From assembly GCA_036501515.1 (NCBI GenBank), contig DASYAD010000040.1, positions 1 to 64,000 on the forward strand: a stretch of 64,000 nt of DNA, in the 5' to 3' direction. Under the pieces are notes generated by a model that saw only the letters and a list, made by a program, of their open reading frames with translations, was not told the origin of the DNA and did not search any database. Origin of the DNA: Trebonia sp036501515 (GTDB lineage Bacteria > Actinomycetota > Actinomycetes > Streptosporangiales > Streptosporangiaceae). The translations under genes were made by a program, and so were the position numbers. This document shows, in pieces, positions 42,630-51,078 of this stretch. Numbering within the stretch: the stretch's first letter is position 1; every line of letters begins with the position of its first letter.

Positions 42630-43055
42630 ATGGGTCACGAACCGGGGGAACAGGACGGCCGGCTGACTCCGCCTGCGGTGCTCGATGCCGCCACCGCGGC
42701 GTCGGTCGCCGCGACCCTGCAAGCGCTGGCCACCCCGAGCAGGCTGCTGATCCTCGCCCGGTTGCGCCGGGAGCCCTGCTCAGTCACTCAGCTGTCAGCC
42801 GATATCGGCATGGAGCAGTCAGCCGTCTCCCACCAGCTCCGTCTGCTACGCCACCTCGGGCTTGTGGCAGGCACCCGCAACGGCAAGAGCACCGTCTACG
42901 CGCTGTACGACAATCACGTCGCGATGCTGCTTGACGAAGCCGTCTACCACAGCGAGCACCTGCGCCTCGGGATCCGCGACAACGTCGCCGTTCCGGAAAC
43001 GGTCGCTGTTCTAGAAACGGTCGCTGTTCCGGAAAACGCAGCCTCAGCTGGCTGA
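42630..43055 (+). CDS. nmtR: ArsR/SmtB-family Ni(II)/Co(II) sensor, NmtR orthologue
   Basis: A 141-aa repressor. The winged helix (about residues 20-85) contains LQALATPSRLLILARLR, MEQSAVSHQLRLLRHLGLV and the wing RNGKSTVYAL. In helix 5, YDNHVAMLLDEAVYHSEHLRLG places D94, H96, H107 and H110 with exactly the spacing of the four helix-5 Ni/Co ligands of Mycobacterium NmtR (D91, H93, H104, H107); the N-terminal MGH, which also contributes ligands in NmtR, is present. It diverges from the P1B-4 ATPase over an ArsR-type operator. The C-terminal tail is a threefold 18-bp repeat (VAVPET units) not needed for the fold. Confidence 0.93.
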   Translation: MGHEPGEQDGRLTPPAVLDAATAASVAATLQALATPSRLLILARLRREPCSVTQLSADIGMEQSAVSHQLRLLRHLGLVAGTRNGKSTVYALYDNHVAMLLDEAVYHSEHLRLGIRDNVAVPETVAVLETVAVPENAASAG

Positions 43056-43105
43056 CGCCCGCGCGTTACCGGGCGGCGACCGGTGTCAGCCGCTCCCGTT
43101 CGGGA

Positions 43106-44083
43106 TCAGCTCGACTTCCAGCCCAGCGCCACCGCGATCGCCGCGCATACCACCCCGGCCGCAAGGGTGACGGCGCGGCTGAGCCGGACGGCCCTGGTGA
43201 TGTCCGCTGCTTCTGGTGCGCGCCCCGCCGCGCCGAGAACCGGGCGCTCCTCGACATAGGAGCGGTAGTCGTTGCGGCCGCCGAGGCGCAGGCCGAGCGC
43301 GCCGGCGAAGGCGGCTTCGGCCACGCCGGCGTTCGGGCTGGGGTGGCGGTGCCCGTCGGCCAGGGCGGTCGCCAGCGCGGCGCGGCCGCTGCCGCCCGCC
43401 GCCCGCGCGACGGCGGCGGCCAGCACGGCGGTCAGCCGGGCGGGCAGGTAGCTGGCGATGTCGTCGGCCCGCGCCGACGCCCAGCCAAAGTTCTCGTAGC
43501 GCGGGCTGTGGTGGCCGACCATCGCGTCGAGCGTGTTGACCGCCCGGTAGCCGAGCAGGCCGCCCACGCCCGCGAGGGCCCCCCACAACAGCGGCGCGAC
43601 CACGGCGTCGGAGGTGTTCTCGGCCACCGACTCGACGACCGCCCGGGCGATCTCGGTTTCGTCGAGGGTGTCGGTGCGGCGGCCGACGAGGTGGGTGAGC
43701 TGCTCGCGGGCGGCGGGCAGGTCGCCGCGCCGCAGGTGGGCCGCGACGGCTTCGGCCTCGGCGCTCAGCGACCGCGAGCCGAGGACGGTCCAGGTGCCGA
43801 GGGCGGTGACGGCGGTCAGCCAGAGCGCGGGCAGGCGGCGCGGCAGCAGGCCGAGGGCCACGGGCGCTGCCACCAGCAGCGCCGCGTAAGCCGCTCCGGT
43901 GAGGCGGTCGTCACGCCACATGCGCGTCTCGAGGCGGGCGGCGGCGCGGCCGAACAAGGCGACCGGGTGGCCGCGGCGCGGGTCGCCCGCGACCTGGTCG
44001 ACGGCGACGCCCGTGAGCAGTCCCACGGCGACGGAAACGGCGCGGCGGCGGGCGTAACCATCGGGAAAGCTAGTGCATCGCAT
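43106..44083 (-). CDS. cobD: Adenosylcobinamide-phosphate synthase (CobD/CbiB)
   Basis: A 325-aa membrane enzyme that attaches the aminopropanol side chain to adenosylcobyrate. GLLTGVAVDQVAGDPRRGHPVALFGRAAARLE is the N-terminal signature, and VGRRTDTLDETEIARAVVESVAENTSDAVVAPLLWG and HHSPRYENFGWASARADDIASYLPARL are the most conserved blocks. Four to five helices are present. It is the last gene of the unit TPP enzyme - permease - cobD and overlaps the permease by 14 nt. Confidence 0.94.
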   Translation of the reverse strand: MRCTSFPDGYARRRAVSVAVGLLTGVAVDQVAGDPRRGHPVALFGRAAARLETRMWRDDRLTGAAYAALLVAAPVALGLLPRRLPALWLTAVTALGTWTVLGSRSLSAEAEAVAAHLRRGDLPAAREQLTHLVGRRTDTLDETEIARAVVESVAENTSDAVVAPLLWGALAGVGGLLGYRAVNTLDAMVGHHSPRYENFGWASARADDIASYLPARLTAVLAAAVARAAGGSGRAALATALADGHRHPSPNAGVAEAAFAGALGLRLGGRNDYRSYVEERPVLGAAGRAPEAADITRAVRLSRAVTLAAGVVCAAIAVALGWKSS

Positions 44084-45224
44084 GGTGCCCGTGCCCGCCG
44101 CCGTCGGTGCCGTCCGTGTCGTCGGCGTCTGGCGCCGGCGCGCCGCCCATCATCCGCAGCATCGGCACGCCGCCGGTCCGCACGAAGCGCGTGACCAGGA
44201 CGGCCGCCAGGACGAGGAAGACGATGTTCAGCCAGCTGGTGTAGTTCCAGGAGACCCCGTCATCGGGGATCTTGGCGGCGGCGCTGTCGGGGATGAGCCC
44301 GAGCCCGCCGAAGACCAGCTCGACCGCGTAACCGGCCGCGACCATCGCGGTGAAGAAGGTGGCGAGCAGGAACACGGCCATCCGCGTGCCGTAGTACTTG
44401 CGGTAGATGTTCAGGATCGGCGCGATGATCAGGTCGGCGAAGATGAACGCGGCCACGCCGCCGAAGCTGAGGCCGCCCTTCCACAGCACCACCGCCAGCG
44501 GCACGTTGCCGATCGAGCACACGAAAGACAAGATCGCGACCACCGGCCCGATCAGCGGTCCCCACAGCTTGGCGGCCAGCGGGTGGCCGGCGAAGAAGAA
44601 CGAGTGCCAGAAGGCGTCGGGCACCCAGGCGGCGATCGCGCCGGCGATCAGCAGCCCGATCACCAGGTCCCTGATGATCGCGGCCCACTCCATCACGAAC
44701 ACGTGGCTGACCGAGGTGAACCCCTCGCGCGAAAACAGCCGGGCCGCGAACGAGCCGTCCCCGCTGACGGACATGTCCATCGCCGCGTGGCCCTCCATCG
44801 AGCCCGCGATGCCGCGGTCGGCCTGCTCTCTGGCGCGGTCGAGCAATCGGGTGCGGAGGAACAGGCGGAACAGCACCGCCAGGATCACGATCATCAGCGG
44901 GCCGCCGGTGAACTCGGCCAGGGTGAACTGCCAGCCCATCAGCAGCGCGAGGATCACCCCGAGCTCGATCACCAGGTTGGTCGACGCGATCTCGAACGCC
45001 ATCGCGGCGGTGAAGTCGGCCCCTTTGCGGAACAGCGCGCGGGCCAGCGCCACCGCTGCGTAGGAGCACGAGGACGAGGCGGCCCCGAGCCCGGCCGCGA
45101 GCGCCAGCGTCCGCGGGCGTCGGTCGCCGAGCAGCCGTACCACCGTGGACCGCCGCACCACCGCCTGTATCACAGCCGACAGCGCGAAGCCGAGGATCAG
45201 CGCCCAGGTGATCTCCCAGGTCAT
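44070..45224 (-). CDS. Predicted permease (DUF318/PF03773), probable metal-related
   Basis: A 384-aa polytopic protein of the ArsP-like permease family. AAGLGAASSSCSYAAVALARALFRKGADF and SFVCSIGNVPLAVVLWKGGLSFGG are the two family repeats with conserved Cys. Two His/Met-rich stretches, GSMEGHAAMDMS and the terminal GGGHGHHAMH, suggest metal contact. Coding character continues upstream of ATG 45224 (LLNAILHALKLTGS), as far as a CTG at 45263 that overlaps the preceding stop codon (CTGA), so the true start may be that CTG. Position before cobD suggests a role in cobalt or corrinoid traffic, which is inference only. Confidence 0.83.
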   Translation of the reverse strand: MTWEITWALILGFALSAVIQAVVRRSTVVRLLGDRRPRTLALAAGLGAASSSCSYAAVALARALFRKGADFTAAMAFEIASTNLVIELGVILALLMGWQFTLAEFTGGPLMIVILAVLFRLFLRTRLLDRAREQADRGIAGSMEGHAAMDMSVSGDGSFAARLFSREGFTSVSHVFVMEWAAIIRDLVIGLLIAGAIAAWVPDAFWHSFFFAGHPLAAKLWGPLIGPVVAILSFVCSIGNVPLAVVLWKGGLSFGGVAAFIFADLIIAPILNIYRKYYGTRMAVFLLATFFTAMVAAGYAVELVFGGLGLIPDSAAAKIPDDGVSWNYTSWLNIVFLVLAAVLVTRFVRTGGVPMLRMMGGAPAPDADDTDGTDGGGHGHHAMH

Positions 45225-45259
45225 CGACCCGGTGAGCTTCAGGGCGTGCAGGATGGCAT

Positions 45260-46918
45260 TCAGGAGAGCGACTCGTCCAGGTCGCCGAGGCTGCGGATGA
45301 GCTCGGTGTTGGCGGTGTAGTCGACGGGGCAGGCGATGACCGAGACGGTGTCGTCGGCCAGCGCGGTCCGGAGCGTGGGCAGCAGTTCGTTCGCGGCCTC
45401 GATCCGGTACCCCTTGGCGCCGAAGCTCTCCGCGTACCGGACGAAGTCGGGGTTGGCGAACCGGGTGTCCACGTTGTGCCCGATCTCCATGTCCATCTTC
45501 CAGCTGATCAGGCCGTACGCGTCATCGACCCAGATGAGGATCACGAACGGCAGCCGCATCCGGAGCGCGGTCTCGATCTCCTGCGAGTTCATCAGGAACG
45601 AGCCGTCGCCGGTGGCGACCAGCACCTTCGCCTGCGGCCTGGCGATCTTGGCGCCGAGGGCGCCGGGCACCGTCCACCCCATCGTCGACAGGCCGTTGGA
45701 GATCAGGCAGGTGTTCGGCGCGTACGTCGGGTACAGCCGGGCCATCCACATCTTCAGCGCGCCGGTGTCCACAAGCACGATGTCCTCGCGGCCGAGGGCC
45801 GCCCTGGTGTCGGCCACGATGCGGGCCGGGTGCATCGGGAACCGCTGGTCCTGCTGCCCGCTGCTGAGCTCGGACGAGATCAGTTCCCTGATCGGCTCCG
45901 CGCCGGCCGACGGCGACTTGCGCCACACGGCGGCGGCCAGCGCGTCCAGGCTGTGGCTGATGTCGGCGGTGAGGCCGACGGAGACGTCGTAATGGGCGTC
46001 GACCTCGGCCGGGAAGCGGTGCACGTGGATGATCTTGGTGGTGCCGTCGGGGTTGATCCTGACGGGGTTGAACTCCTGCAGTTCGTAGCCGACCGCGACG
46101 ATGACATCGGCCTGGTCGAAGCCGAAGTTGACGTAGTCGTGGCGCATGAAGCCGACCGTGCCCAGTGCGAGGGGGTGGTCGTCGGGGAACACGCCCTTGC
46201 CGTGGAAGGTCGTCGCCACGGGGATGTTCAGTGCCTGGGCGAAGCGGATGAGTGCCTCGCTGGCGCCGGCCCGGGCGGCGCCGTGGCCCGCGAGCACCAC
46301 CGGGTTGGCCGCCTCGCGCAGGATCTGCGCGGCCCGCGATACCTGCTCAGCCGACGGGTCGCCGCCCGACGGGACGTTCACCCGCAGCGGTGACAGCCCC
46401 GCGGGGGCGGCCGCCTCTTCCACGTCCTCGGGAACGGCCAGGTAGACGGCGCCGGGCCGTTCCGTCTGGGCGAGCTTGAACGCCTTGCGGATCATTTCCG
46501 GCGCCGCGCCTGGGGTGGCCATCAGCGCCGACCACTTGGTGGCGGGGGCGAACATCGACACGAGGTCGACGCCCTGGTGCGACTCCTTGAAGCTGCGCTG
46601 CATGCCGACCTGGGCCGACAGCGCGATCAGCGGGGTCGAGTTGGTGGTGGCGTCGGCGGTGCCGAGCAGCAGGTTGATGGCGCCGGGCCCGAGGGTCGCC
46701 GAGCAGACGCCGGCCTTGCCGGTCAGCCGCCCGTAGGTCTCCGCCATGAACGAGGCGCCCTGCTCGTGCCTGGTAAGCACGTACTCGATGGAGGACTTGG
46801 AGAGCGCCTCCATCAGGCGGATGTTCTCTTCGCCCGGGATACCGAAGACGTGGGTCACGCCCTCGTTCTCCAGGCACTCGACGATCAGTTCTGCCGTGGA
46901 CCGTTCCTGCTCACCCAT
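45260..46918 (-). CDS. Acetolactate synthase-like thiamine pyrophosphate enzyme
   Basis: A 552-aa ThDP-dependent enzyme with PYR, central and PP domains. THVFGIPGEENIRLMEAL and VLTRHEQGASFMAETYGRLTGKAGVCSATLGPGAINLL (catalytic Glu in RHEQ) start the protein; GDGSFLMNSQEIETALRMRLPFVILIWVD is the ThDP/Mg motif GDGx(24-27)N variant. The closest pattern is the catabolic AlsS group, where FAD binding is lost. ATG 46918 starts MGEQERSTAELIVECLE. It precedes the permease and cobD with overlap, an unusual partner set: it could supply an aminopropanol-unrelated branch or simply share a promoter. No riboswitch is seen upstream. Confidence 0.88.
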   Translation of the reverse strand: MGEQERSTAELIVECLENEGVTHVFGIPGEENIRLMEALSKSSIEYVLTRHEQGASFMAETYGRLTGKAGVCSATLGPGAINLLLGTADATTNSTPLIALSAQVGMQRSFKESHQGVDLVSMFAPATKWSALMATPGAAPEMIRKAFKLAQTERPGAVYLAVPEDVEEAAAPAGLSPLRVNVPSGGDPSAEQVSRAAQILREAANPVVLAGHGAARAGASEALIRFAQALNIPVATTFHGKGVFPDDHPLALGTVGFMRHDYVNFGFDQADVIVAVGYELQEFNPVRINPDGTTKIIHVHRFPAEVDAHYDVSVGLTADISHSLDALAAAVWRKSPSAGAEPIRELISSELSSGQQDQRFPMHPARIVADTRAALGREDIVLVDTGALKMWMARLYPTYAPNTCLISNGLSTMGWTVPGALGAKIARPQAKVLVATGDGSFLMNSQEIETALRMRLPFVILIWVDDAYGLISWKMDMEIGHNVDTRFANPDFVRYAESFGAKGYRIEAANELLPTLRTALADDTVSVIACPVDYTANTELIRSLGDLDESLS

Positions 46919-46998
46919 GAGGACAAGCGTAGTGGCGTGCTGTTTCCTGGTAGCACCCAGATAGTTCACGTTTGCGGAAGCGACCGGGCGGGACCAGG

Positions 46999-47394
46999 AT
47001 GGGTGTCATGACAGCAGCCGACGACGTTACCGCGAAGCAGATCAGCGAGCTTGAGGCCCGGCGCTACCAGGCGATGACCGACGGCGACGTCGGCGCGCTC
47101 GGGGAGCTGTTCGCCGCGGACATGGTGTACACGCATTCCAACGCGGTGGCGGACAGCAGGCAGACCTACCTGGAGAAGATCGCGAGCGGCGAGCTCGACT
47201 ACGGTCCGATGGAGCACCCGGAAAGAGAGATCCTGGTGCGCGGCGACTGCGCGCTGGTGTTCGGCGACATGCGCGGCGAGGTGCGCGTGGCGGGCGAGCT
47301 GCGGGTGCTGAACAGCATGGCGCTGTCAGTCTGGACACGCGAGAACGACAGCTGGCGTCTGCTGGCTTTCCAGCCGACCAGGTACCCGGCCTGA
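46999..47394 (+). CDS. NTF2-like protein (DUF4440/SnoaL fold)
   Basis: A 131-aa single-domain protein. ISELEARRYQAMTDGDVGALGELFAADMVYTHSNA is the helical N-terminus and first strand of DUF4440 proteins, and LVFGDMRGEVRVAGELRVLNSMALSVWTRENDSWRLLAFQPTRYP the curved sheet. Such proteins act as small-molecule isomerases, hydrolases or binding proteins; no catalytic residue can be assigned. ATG 46999 or 47008 could be the start. It diverges from the TPP enzyme. Confidence 0.82.
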   Translation: MGVMTAADDVTAKQISELEARRYQAMTDGDVGALGELFAADMVYTHSNAVADSRQTYLEKIASGELDYGPMEHPEREILVRGDCALVFGDMRGEVRVAGELRVLNSMALSVWTRENDSWRLLAFQPTRYPA

Positions 47395-47748
47395 GTACCC
47401 CCGCACAGGGACGGACCGGCTTCATTAGGTTGGAAACCATTCTCGGACAGTAACCGGCAAGCCATTCTCAGCCACGTTCTGTCATGCGATAATTACCATC
47501 ATGTACCAGATTGATGCACTTTCGCGCGGGCGCGTTGCTTTACGTGCGCCCGCGTGTAAAACCTGGCTTCAGTAACCCGGAAACTATTCCCGGTAGACAT
47601 CGACGTGTGATAATCCAGCGTGGTACCACATTGGTCGACTTTGGGACCACAAGTCCTCATAAGTCGCGGCAGGTCCGCAGTTTTCACTGAAAGCCGTAAG
47701 CGGCCAGCCCTCACTGGCTGCCAGCAACGTCAGGAGTGTGCCCACCCT
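47395..47748 (+). promoter_or_regulatory. Duplicated promoter-like region upstream of the protease
   Basis: The ~350-bp gap is AT-richer than its surroundings. TGCGATAAT (47485-47493) and TGTGATAAT (47606-47614) resemble extended -10 elements and are 121 bp apart. Each is preceded by GGAAACYATTCYCGG (first copy about 47432, second about 47579) and followed after 14-15 bp by GTACCASATTGRT..ACTTT (47503-47522 and 47623-47642, 16 of 20 identical). The region thus looks like an old tandem duplication of a promoter with downstream element. A hairpin lies between the copies. Confidence 0.6.
47525..47554 (+). terminator. Hairpin between the duplicated promoter blocks
   Basis: CGCGGGCGC (47525-47533) pairs perfectly with GCGCCCGCG (47546-47554) around a 12-nt loop. 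No T-run follows. It lies just after the first promoter-like block, so it could attenuate transcripts from it, or end NTF2-like gene transcription. Confidence 0.5.
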
Positions 47749-49740
47749 ATGGCTCTCTCTGTTCGCTCCCGTCGCCTGTGGGCCGGCATGGCCGCGGGGG
47801 TGCTTGCCGTCGCGGCGCCCGTCGCCGCCACCGCCGGCACCGCGCACGCCGCGACCTCCCCGGGCCCCAATACCCCCGAGAAGGTCGCGACCGGTCTGCT
47901 GGCCGCGTCGCTGCCCGGCGCGGCGCCGTTCGGCACCACCCCGTCAGACACCCCCGAGCAGGTCTCCTTCATCCTCAGGGAGCGCGACAAGGGCCAGCTC
48001 GAGTCGTCGGTCACCAGTGGTCTCAGCAGCTTCGACTCGGTGAGCCAGTTCGCCGCCAAGTACGGGGCCAACCCGGCCGTCGTCAGCGCGCTGATCAGCT
48101 ACCTGGGGAACTTCGGCATCAAGGCGACGGCGGACGCGGGCAACGTTGACGTCACCGCCACCGGCACGGCGGGCGAATTCGACGCCGCCCTGAGCTGCAG
48201 CCAGAAGAACTACCACGTGCCGTCGCAGCCCGGCTCCGACGGCCACCAGATCCCCGCGCAGACGGTGTACAGCGCGACCGCGGCGCCGAAGCTGCCGTAC
48301 CGGCTGAGCCAGGACGTGCTCGCGGTGCTCGGGCTGACCAACTACGCGCCCTTCGTCAGCCACGCCGATCACCTGACCAGTGCGATCACCCCGAAGGCAG
48401 CGTCGTCCACGCCCAGCGACAACCTGCCGTCCAACTTCGCCTCCCGCTACGGCCTCACCCAGCTGGACAAGACGGCCGACGGCGCCGGGACAACCCTCGG
48501 CATCGTCACCCTGGCCACGGTTGACCCGGGAGCGCCGCAGTACTTCTGGACGAACGTCGCCAAGGTGCCGGCCACCGGCCGCACCGTGACCTCGGTCAAC
48601 GTGGACGGCGGATCAGGCGCGCCGAGCGACGCCGCAGGCACCGGCGAGACCGACCTGGACGTCGAGCAGTCCGGCGCCCTCGCGCCCGGCGCCAACGTGG
48701 TCATTTACCAGGCGCCGAACACCGACCCCGGGTTCATCGACGCGTTCTTCTCCGCCGCCAGCAGCAACGCCGCCGACAGCCTCTCCACCAGCTGGGGCGA
48801 GTCGGAGACAGTGGTCGCCGCCGGGGTCGCGGCCGGAACCGAGACGGCCGCTTACGAGGCCGCCTTCGACGAGGCCTTCCTCGAGCTGGCCGACCAGGGC
48901 CAGTCGGTCTTCGACGCCTCGGGCGACGCCGGCGCCTACGACGACTCCGACGAGCTCGGCACCACCGAGCTGGTCGCCGACACCCCGGCCGACAGCCCCT
49001 ACGCCACCGCTTCCGGCGCGACCACGCTGCCGTTCACCGGCACGCTCACCGGCGCTAAGGGAACCGCCAAGGTCAGCGTCGCGGCGCAGCGCGCCTGGGG
49101 CTGGGACTACCTGTGGAAGGCGATCGCGACGACGACAGGCACCACCTACGCGGAGGCCGCGATCGCGAACGCGGCCGGCGGCGGCGGCGGGTTCAGCAGC
49201 GTCGAGCCCGAGCCGTCCTACCAGCGGCAGGTGCCGGGCACTTCCAGCTACGAGGGAGTCAAGTACTTCACCCCGACCGATCCCCAGGTGATCGTGACGG
49301 GCACCGACTTCACGGAGCCGACCAGCTGGAGCGTCACCTCGACACCGCCGGTGGTTTCCGGCTACGCCTCCGGCCGCGCGGAACCCGACATGTCGGCCGA
49401 CGGCGACCCCGAAACCGGTTACCTGCTCTACGAGCCGTCGGCTGTAGCTGCGGGCGGTACGGCGCTCGAGGGCGGCTGGGGTGGCACCAGCTTCGTTGCG
49501 CCGCAGTTCAACGGCTCGGCCGCGGTCATCGACTCCTACCTGGGGCACCGCACCGGACTGTGGAACCCGAGCCTGTACGCGCTGGCCACCGGTCCCGACA
49601 GCCCCGTTACGCCGCTGAACACGACGGGCACCAGCAACGACAATCTGTTCTACACCGGCAAGGCAGGCACGCTCTACAACGCGGCCACCGGCCTCGGCGT
49701 GCCGAACTTCACCAAGCTCGCCGCCGACCTGGCCGGCTAA
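47749..49740 (+). CDS. Secreted S53 family protease (sedolisin/kumamolisin type)
   Basis: A 663-aa preproenzyme. The signal peptide is residues 1-~34 (RRLWAGMAAGVLAVAAPVAATAGTAHA). The propeptide (about 40-205) has VSFILRERDKGQLESSV and FGIKATADAGNVDVTATGTAGEFDAAL. In the catalytic domain the S53 Glu-Asp pair is E300/D304 (GETDLDVEQ), the oxyanion Asp is D393 (ASGDAG) and the nucleophile is S581 (GGTSFVAPQ), so the triad is complete. The C-terminal part has a typical Ca-site region (YNAATGLGVPN). ATG 47749 follows CAGGAG. S53 enzymes act at acid pH, so this may be an acid exoprotease. A strong terminator follows. Confidence 0.93.
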   Translation: MALSVRSRRLWAGMAAGVLAVAAPVAATAGTAHAATSPGPNTPEKVATGLLAASLPGAAPFGTTPSDTPEQVSFILRERDKGQLESSVTSGLSSFDSVSQFAAKYGANPAVVSALISYLGNFGIKATADAGNVDVTATGTAGEFDAALSCSQKNYHVPSQPGSDGHQIPAQTVYSATAAPKLPYRLSQDVLAVLGLTNYAPFVSHADHLTSAITPKAASSTPSDNLPSNFASRYGLTQLDKTADGAGTTLGIVTLATVDPGAPQYFWTNVAKVPATGRTVTSVNVDGGSGAPSDAAGTGETDLDVEQSGALAPGANVVIYQAPNTDPGFIDAFFSAASSNAADSLSTSWGESETVVAAGVAAGTETAAYEAAFDEAFLELADQGQSVFDASGDAGAYDDSDELGTTELVADTPADSPYATASGATTLPFTGTLTGAKGTAKVSVAAQRAWGWDYLWKAIATTTGTTYAEAAIANAAGGGGGFSSVEPEPSYQRQVPGTSSYEGVKYFTPTDPQVIVTGTDFTEPTSWSVTSTPPVVSGYASGRAEPDMSADGDPETGYLLYEPSAVAAGGTALEGGWGGTSFVAPQFNGSAAVIDSYLGHRTGLWNPSLYALATGPDSPVTPLNTTGTSNDNLFYTGKAGTLYNAATGLGVPNFTKLAADLAG

Positions 49741-49741
49741 C

Positions 49742-49805
49742 GGCAGCGGCCTGACGGCAGCGGCGTAACGGCAACGGCGTAACGGCAACGGCGTAACGGC
49801 AATGG
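49742..49805 (+). repeat. 14-bp tandem repeats after the protease stop codon
   Basis: GCGTAACGGCAACG units follow one another three times, preceded by related GGCAGCGGCCT-type units, beginning 2 bp after the stop codon. No function apparent. Confidence 0.65.
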
Positions 49806-49830
49806 CTGGCGGTACCACGCCGCGGGCCCG

Positions 49831-49874
49831 GAACCGGGCTGTCTCTCATTGACGAGAGGCGGCCCGGTTCTTTT
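49831..49874 (+). terminator. Intrinsic terminator of the protease gene
   Basis: GAACCGGGC and GCCCGGTTC pair perfectly, with an inner stem CTCTC/GAGAG, and TTCTTTTC follows. It lies 90 bp after the stop codon. Confidence 0.88.
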
Positions 49875-50294
49875 CGTCTGAGCGCTTCCGTGACGTTTGT
49901 GGCGAGCGGTGCGGCGTCAACTAGCCGAAAACTAGGAAACCGCTGGAAGAATAAAAGATCATGGAAAGTTTTCGTGCTCTGGTACATACGAATTACCAAT
50001 TAGATAAAAGTTACCATCACAATAGTATGAGCAGTCACGTCAGTCACTTGCGCACGTGAGCACCGGGCCTAACATCACTCGGTGCTCGGTGCTCGGTGCT
50101 CGGTGCTCGGTGCTCGGTGCTCGGTGCTCGGTGCTCGGTGCTCGGTGCTCGGTGCTCGGTGCCCGGTGGCAGGTCACGGGACCGCAGTGCACGCGCTGAC
50201 GGTGAGCGTCGCGGTGGTGGCCGCTATCGCCGCCGAGTGCCCCAGCCTCGTCTGGCTGCTGCCCGCGAAGGCCGCGGCTGAAAGTGGTGACGGT
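49875..50294. other. Intergenic region with AT-rich island and heptanucleotide array
   Basis: The gap between two convergent genes holds an AT-rich island (49918-50030) and the 7-bp repeat array (50078-50168). Within the island, TTAGAT (50000-50005) and TAGTAT (50023-50028) are 17 bp apart and could form a weak plus-strand promoter. ATG 50027 opens only a 10-codon frame. A frame beginning in the repeat (MLGARCSV...) is a by-product of the array. Confidence 0.5.
50078..50168. repeat. Heptanucleotide array, 12 perfect CTCGGTG copies plus one variant
   Basis: CTCGGTG is repeated 12 times without change (50078-50161) and followed by CCCGGTG (50162-50168). The 7-bp unit reads LGARCSV-type peptides in each forward frame, so a change of copy number would shift frames. 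Confidence 0.95.
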
Positions 50295-51026
50295 TCAGGC
50301 CGCCGGCGGCGCGACCGGCGCGGTCTGGCCCGACCGGCGCAGTGAATCGGCGACGAAGCCGCTGGCCTTGAGTTCTTCGACCAGCTCGCGCAGGAACCTG
50401 ACCGACTCCGCGCGCCTGGTCTTGGCCGTGCCCACCGCCTGCGGGATCTCCATGAACCGCTCGTCGATCAACCGGAACTCCGGGTGCGCGGCGACGAAGT
50501 CGGTGACCGGCTCCCTGACACCGGCCGCCGCTTCGAGGTTCCCGGCGACGAACACCCCGGTCCCCTCGGCGCCGCGGACGATCGTCGCGTGCCGCAGCGT
50601 GCGGGTCAGGTAAAGGTCGTAGGCCGAGCCCTGCTTCACGCCGACGCGCACGCCCGGGCGGTCGACCTCGGCCACCGTGGTCAGCGGGGACCCGGCAGGC
50701 ACCGCGTAGACCCCCTCGATCAGCACGTACGGCGCGGTGAAGGCGATCTCCGCCGCGCGGGCCGGCTCGATCGCCAGGAAGGCGAGGCCGGCCCGTCCGG
50801 AGACCACGGCGTCGAACGATTCCCTGGCCGCGCCGAAGCACAGCAGCTCGGCCTCGACGCCGAGCCTGGCGGCGATCTCGCGGCCGATGTCGACGGCGAC
50901 ACCCGCGGGTGCGGCAGGCGTTCCCTGAGCGAGCACGGGGTTACCCAGGTTGACGGCGGCCCGCAGGACACCCCCTGGCGCGAGGTCAGCGACGATCTCT
51001 GGCGCGGCAGTCAGCATGAAGGACAC
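50295..51026 (-). CDS. Periplasmic-binding-protein-like protein without signal peptide
   Basis: A 243-aa protein with the fold of amino-acid-type solute-binding proteins (SBP family 3): GGVLRAAVNLGNPVLAQG, GVAVDIGREIAARLG, FDAVVSGRAGLAFLAIEPARAAEIAFTAPYVLIEGVYAVP, and VRVGVKQGSAYDLYLTRTL. There is no signal peptide or lipobox, so it is probably cytoplasmic. Such proteins bind small ligands outside transport. No permease or ATPase gene adjoins it. The N-terminus could begin at residue 4 (MLTAAPE). Confidence 0.8.
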   Translation of the reverse strand: MSFMLTAAPEIVADLAPGGVLRAAVNLGNPVLAQGTPAAPAGVAVDIGREIAARLGVEAELLCFGAARESFDAVVSGRAGLAFLAIEPARAAEIAFTAPYVLIEGVYAVPAGSPLTTVAEVDRPGVRVGVKQGSAYDLYLTRTLRHATIVRGAEGTGVFVAGNLEAAAGVREPVTDFVAAHPEFRLIDERFMEIPQAVGTAKTRRAESVRFLRELVEELKASGFVADSLRRSGQTAPVAPPAA

Positions 51027-51078
51027 GATAGCCGGGTACCGCGGGTGAGCCCGGTGCCCGGCAAGCGCGCGGCGTGCC

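Noticed and set aside
50082..50345. 87-codon frame beginning MLGARCSV in the heptanucleotide array
   Set aside because: A 7-bp repeat opens all three forward frames automatically; downstream part overlaps the real minus-strand gene. Kept only as a possible phase-variable reading.
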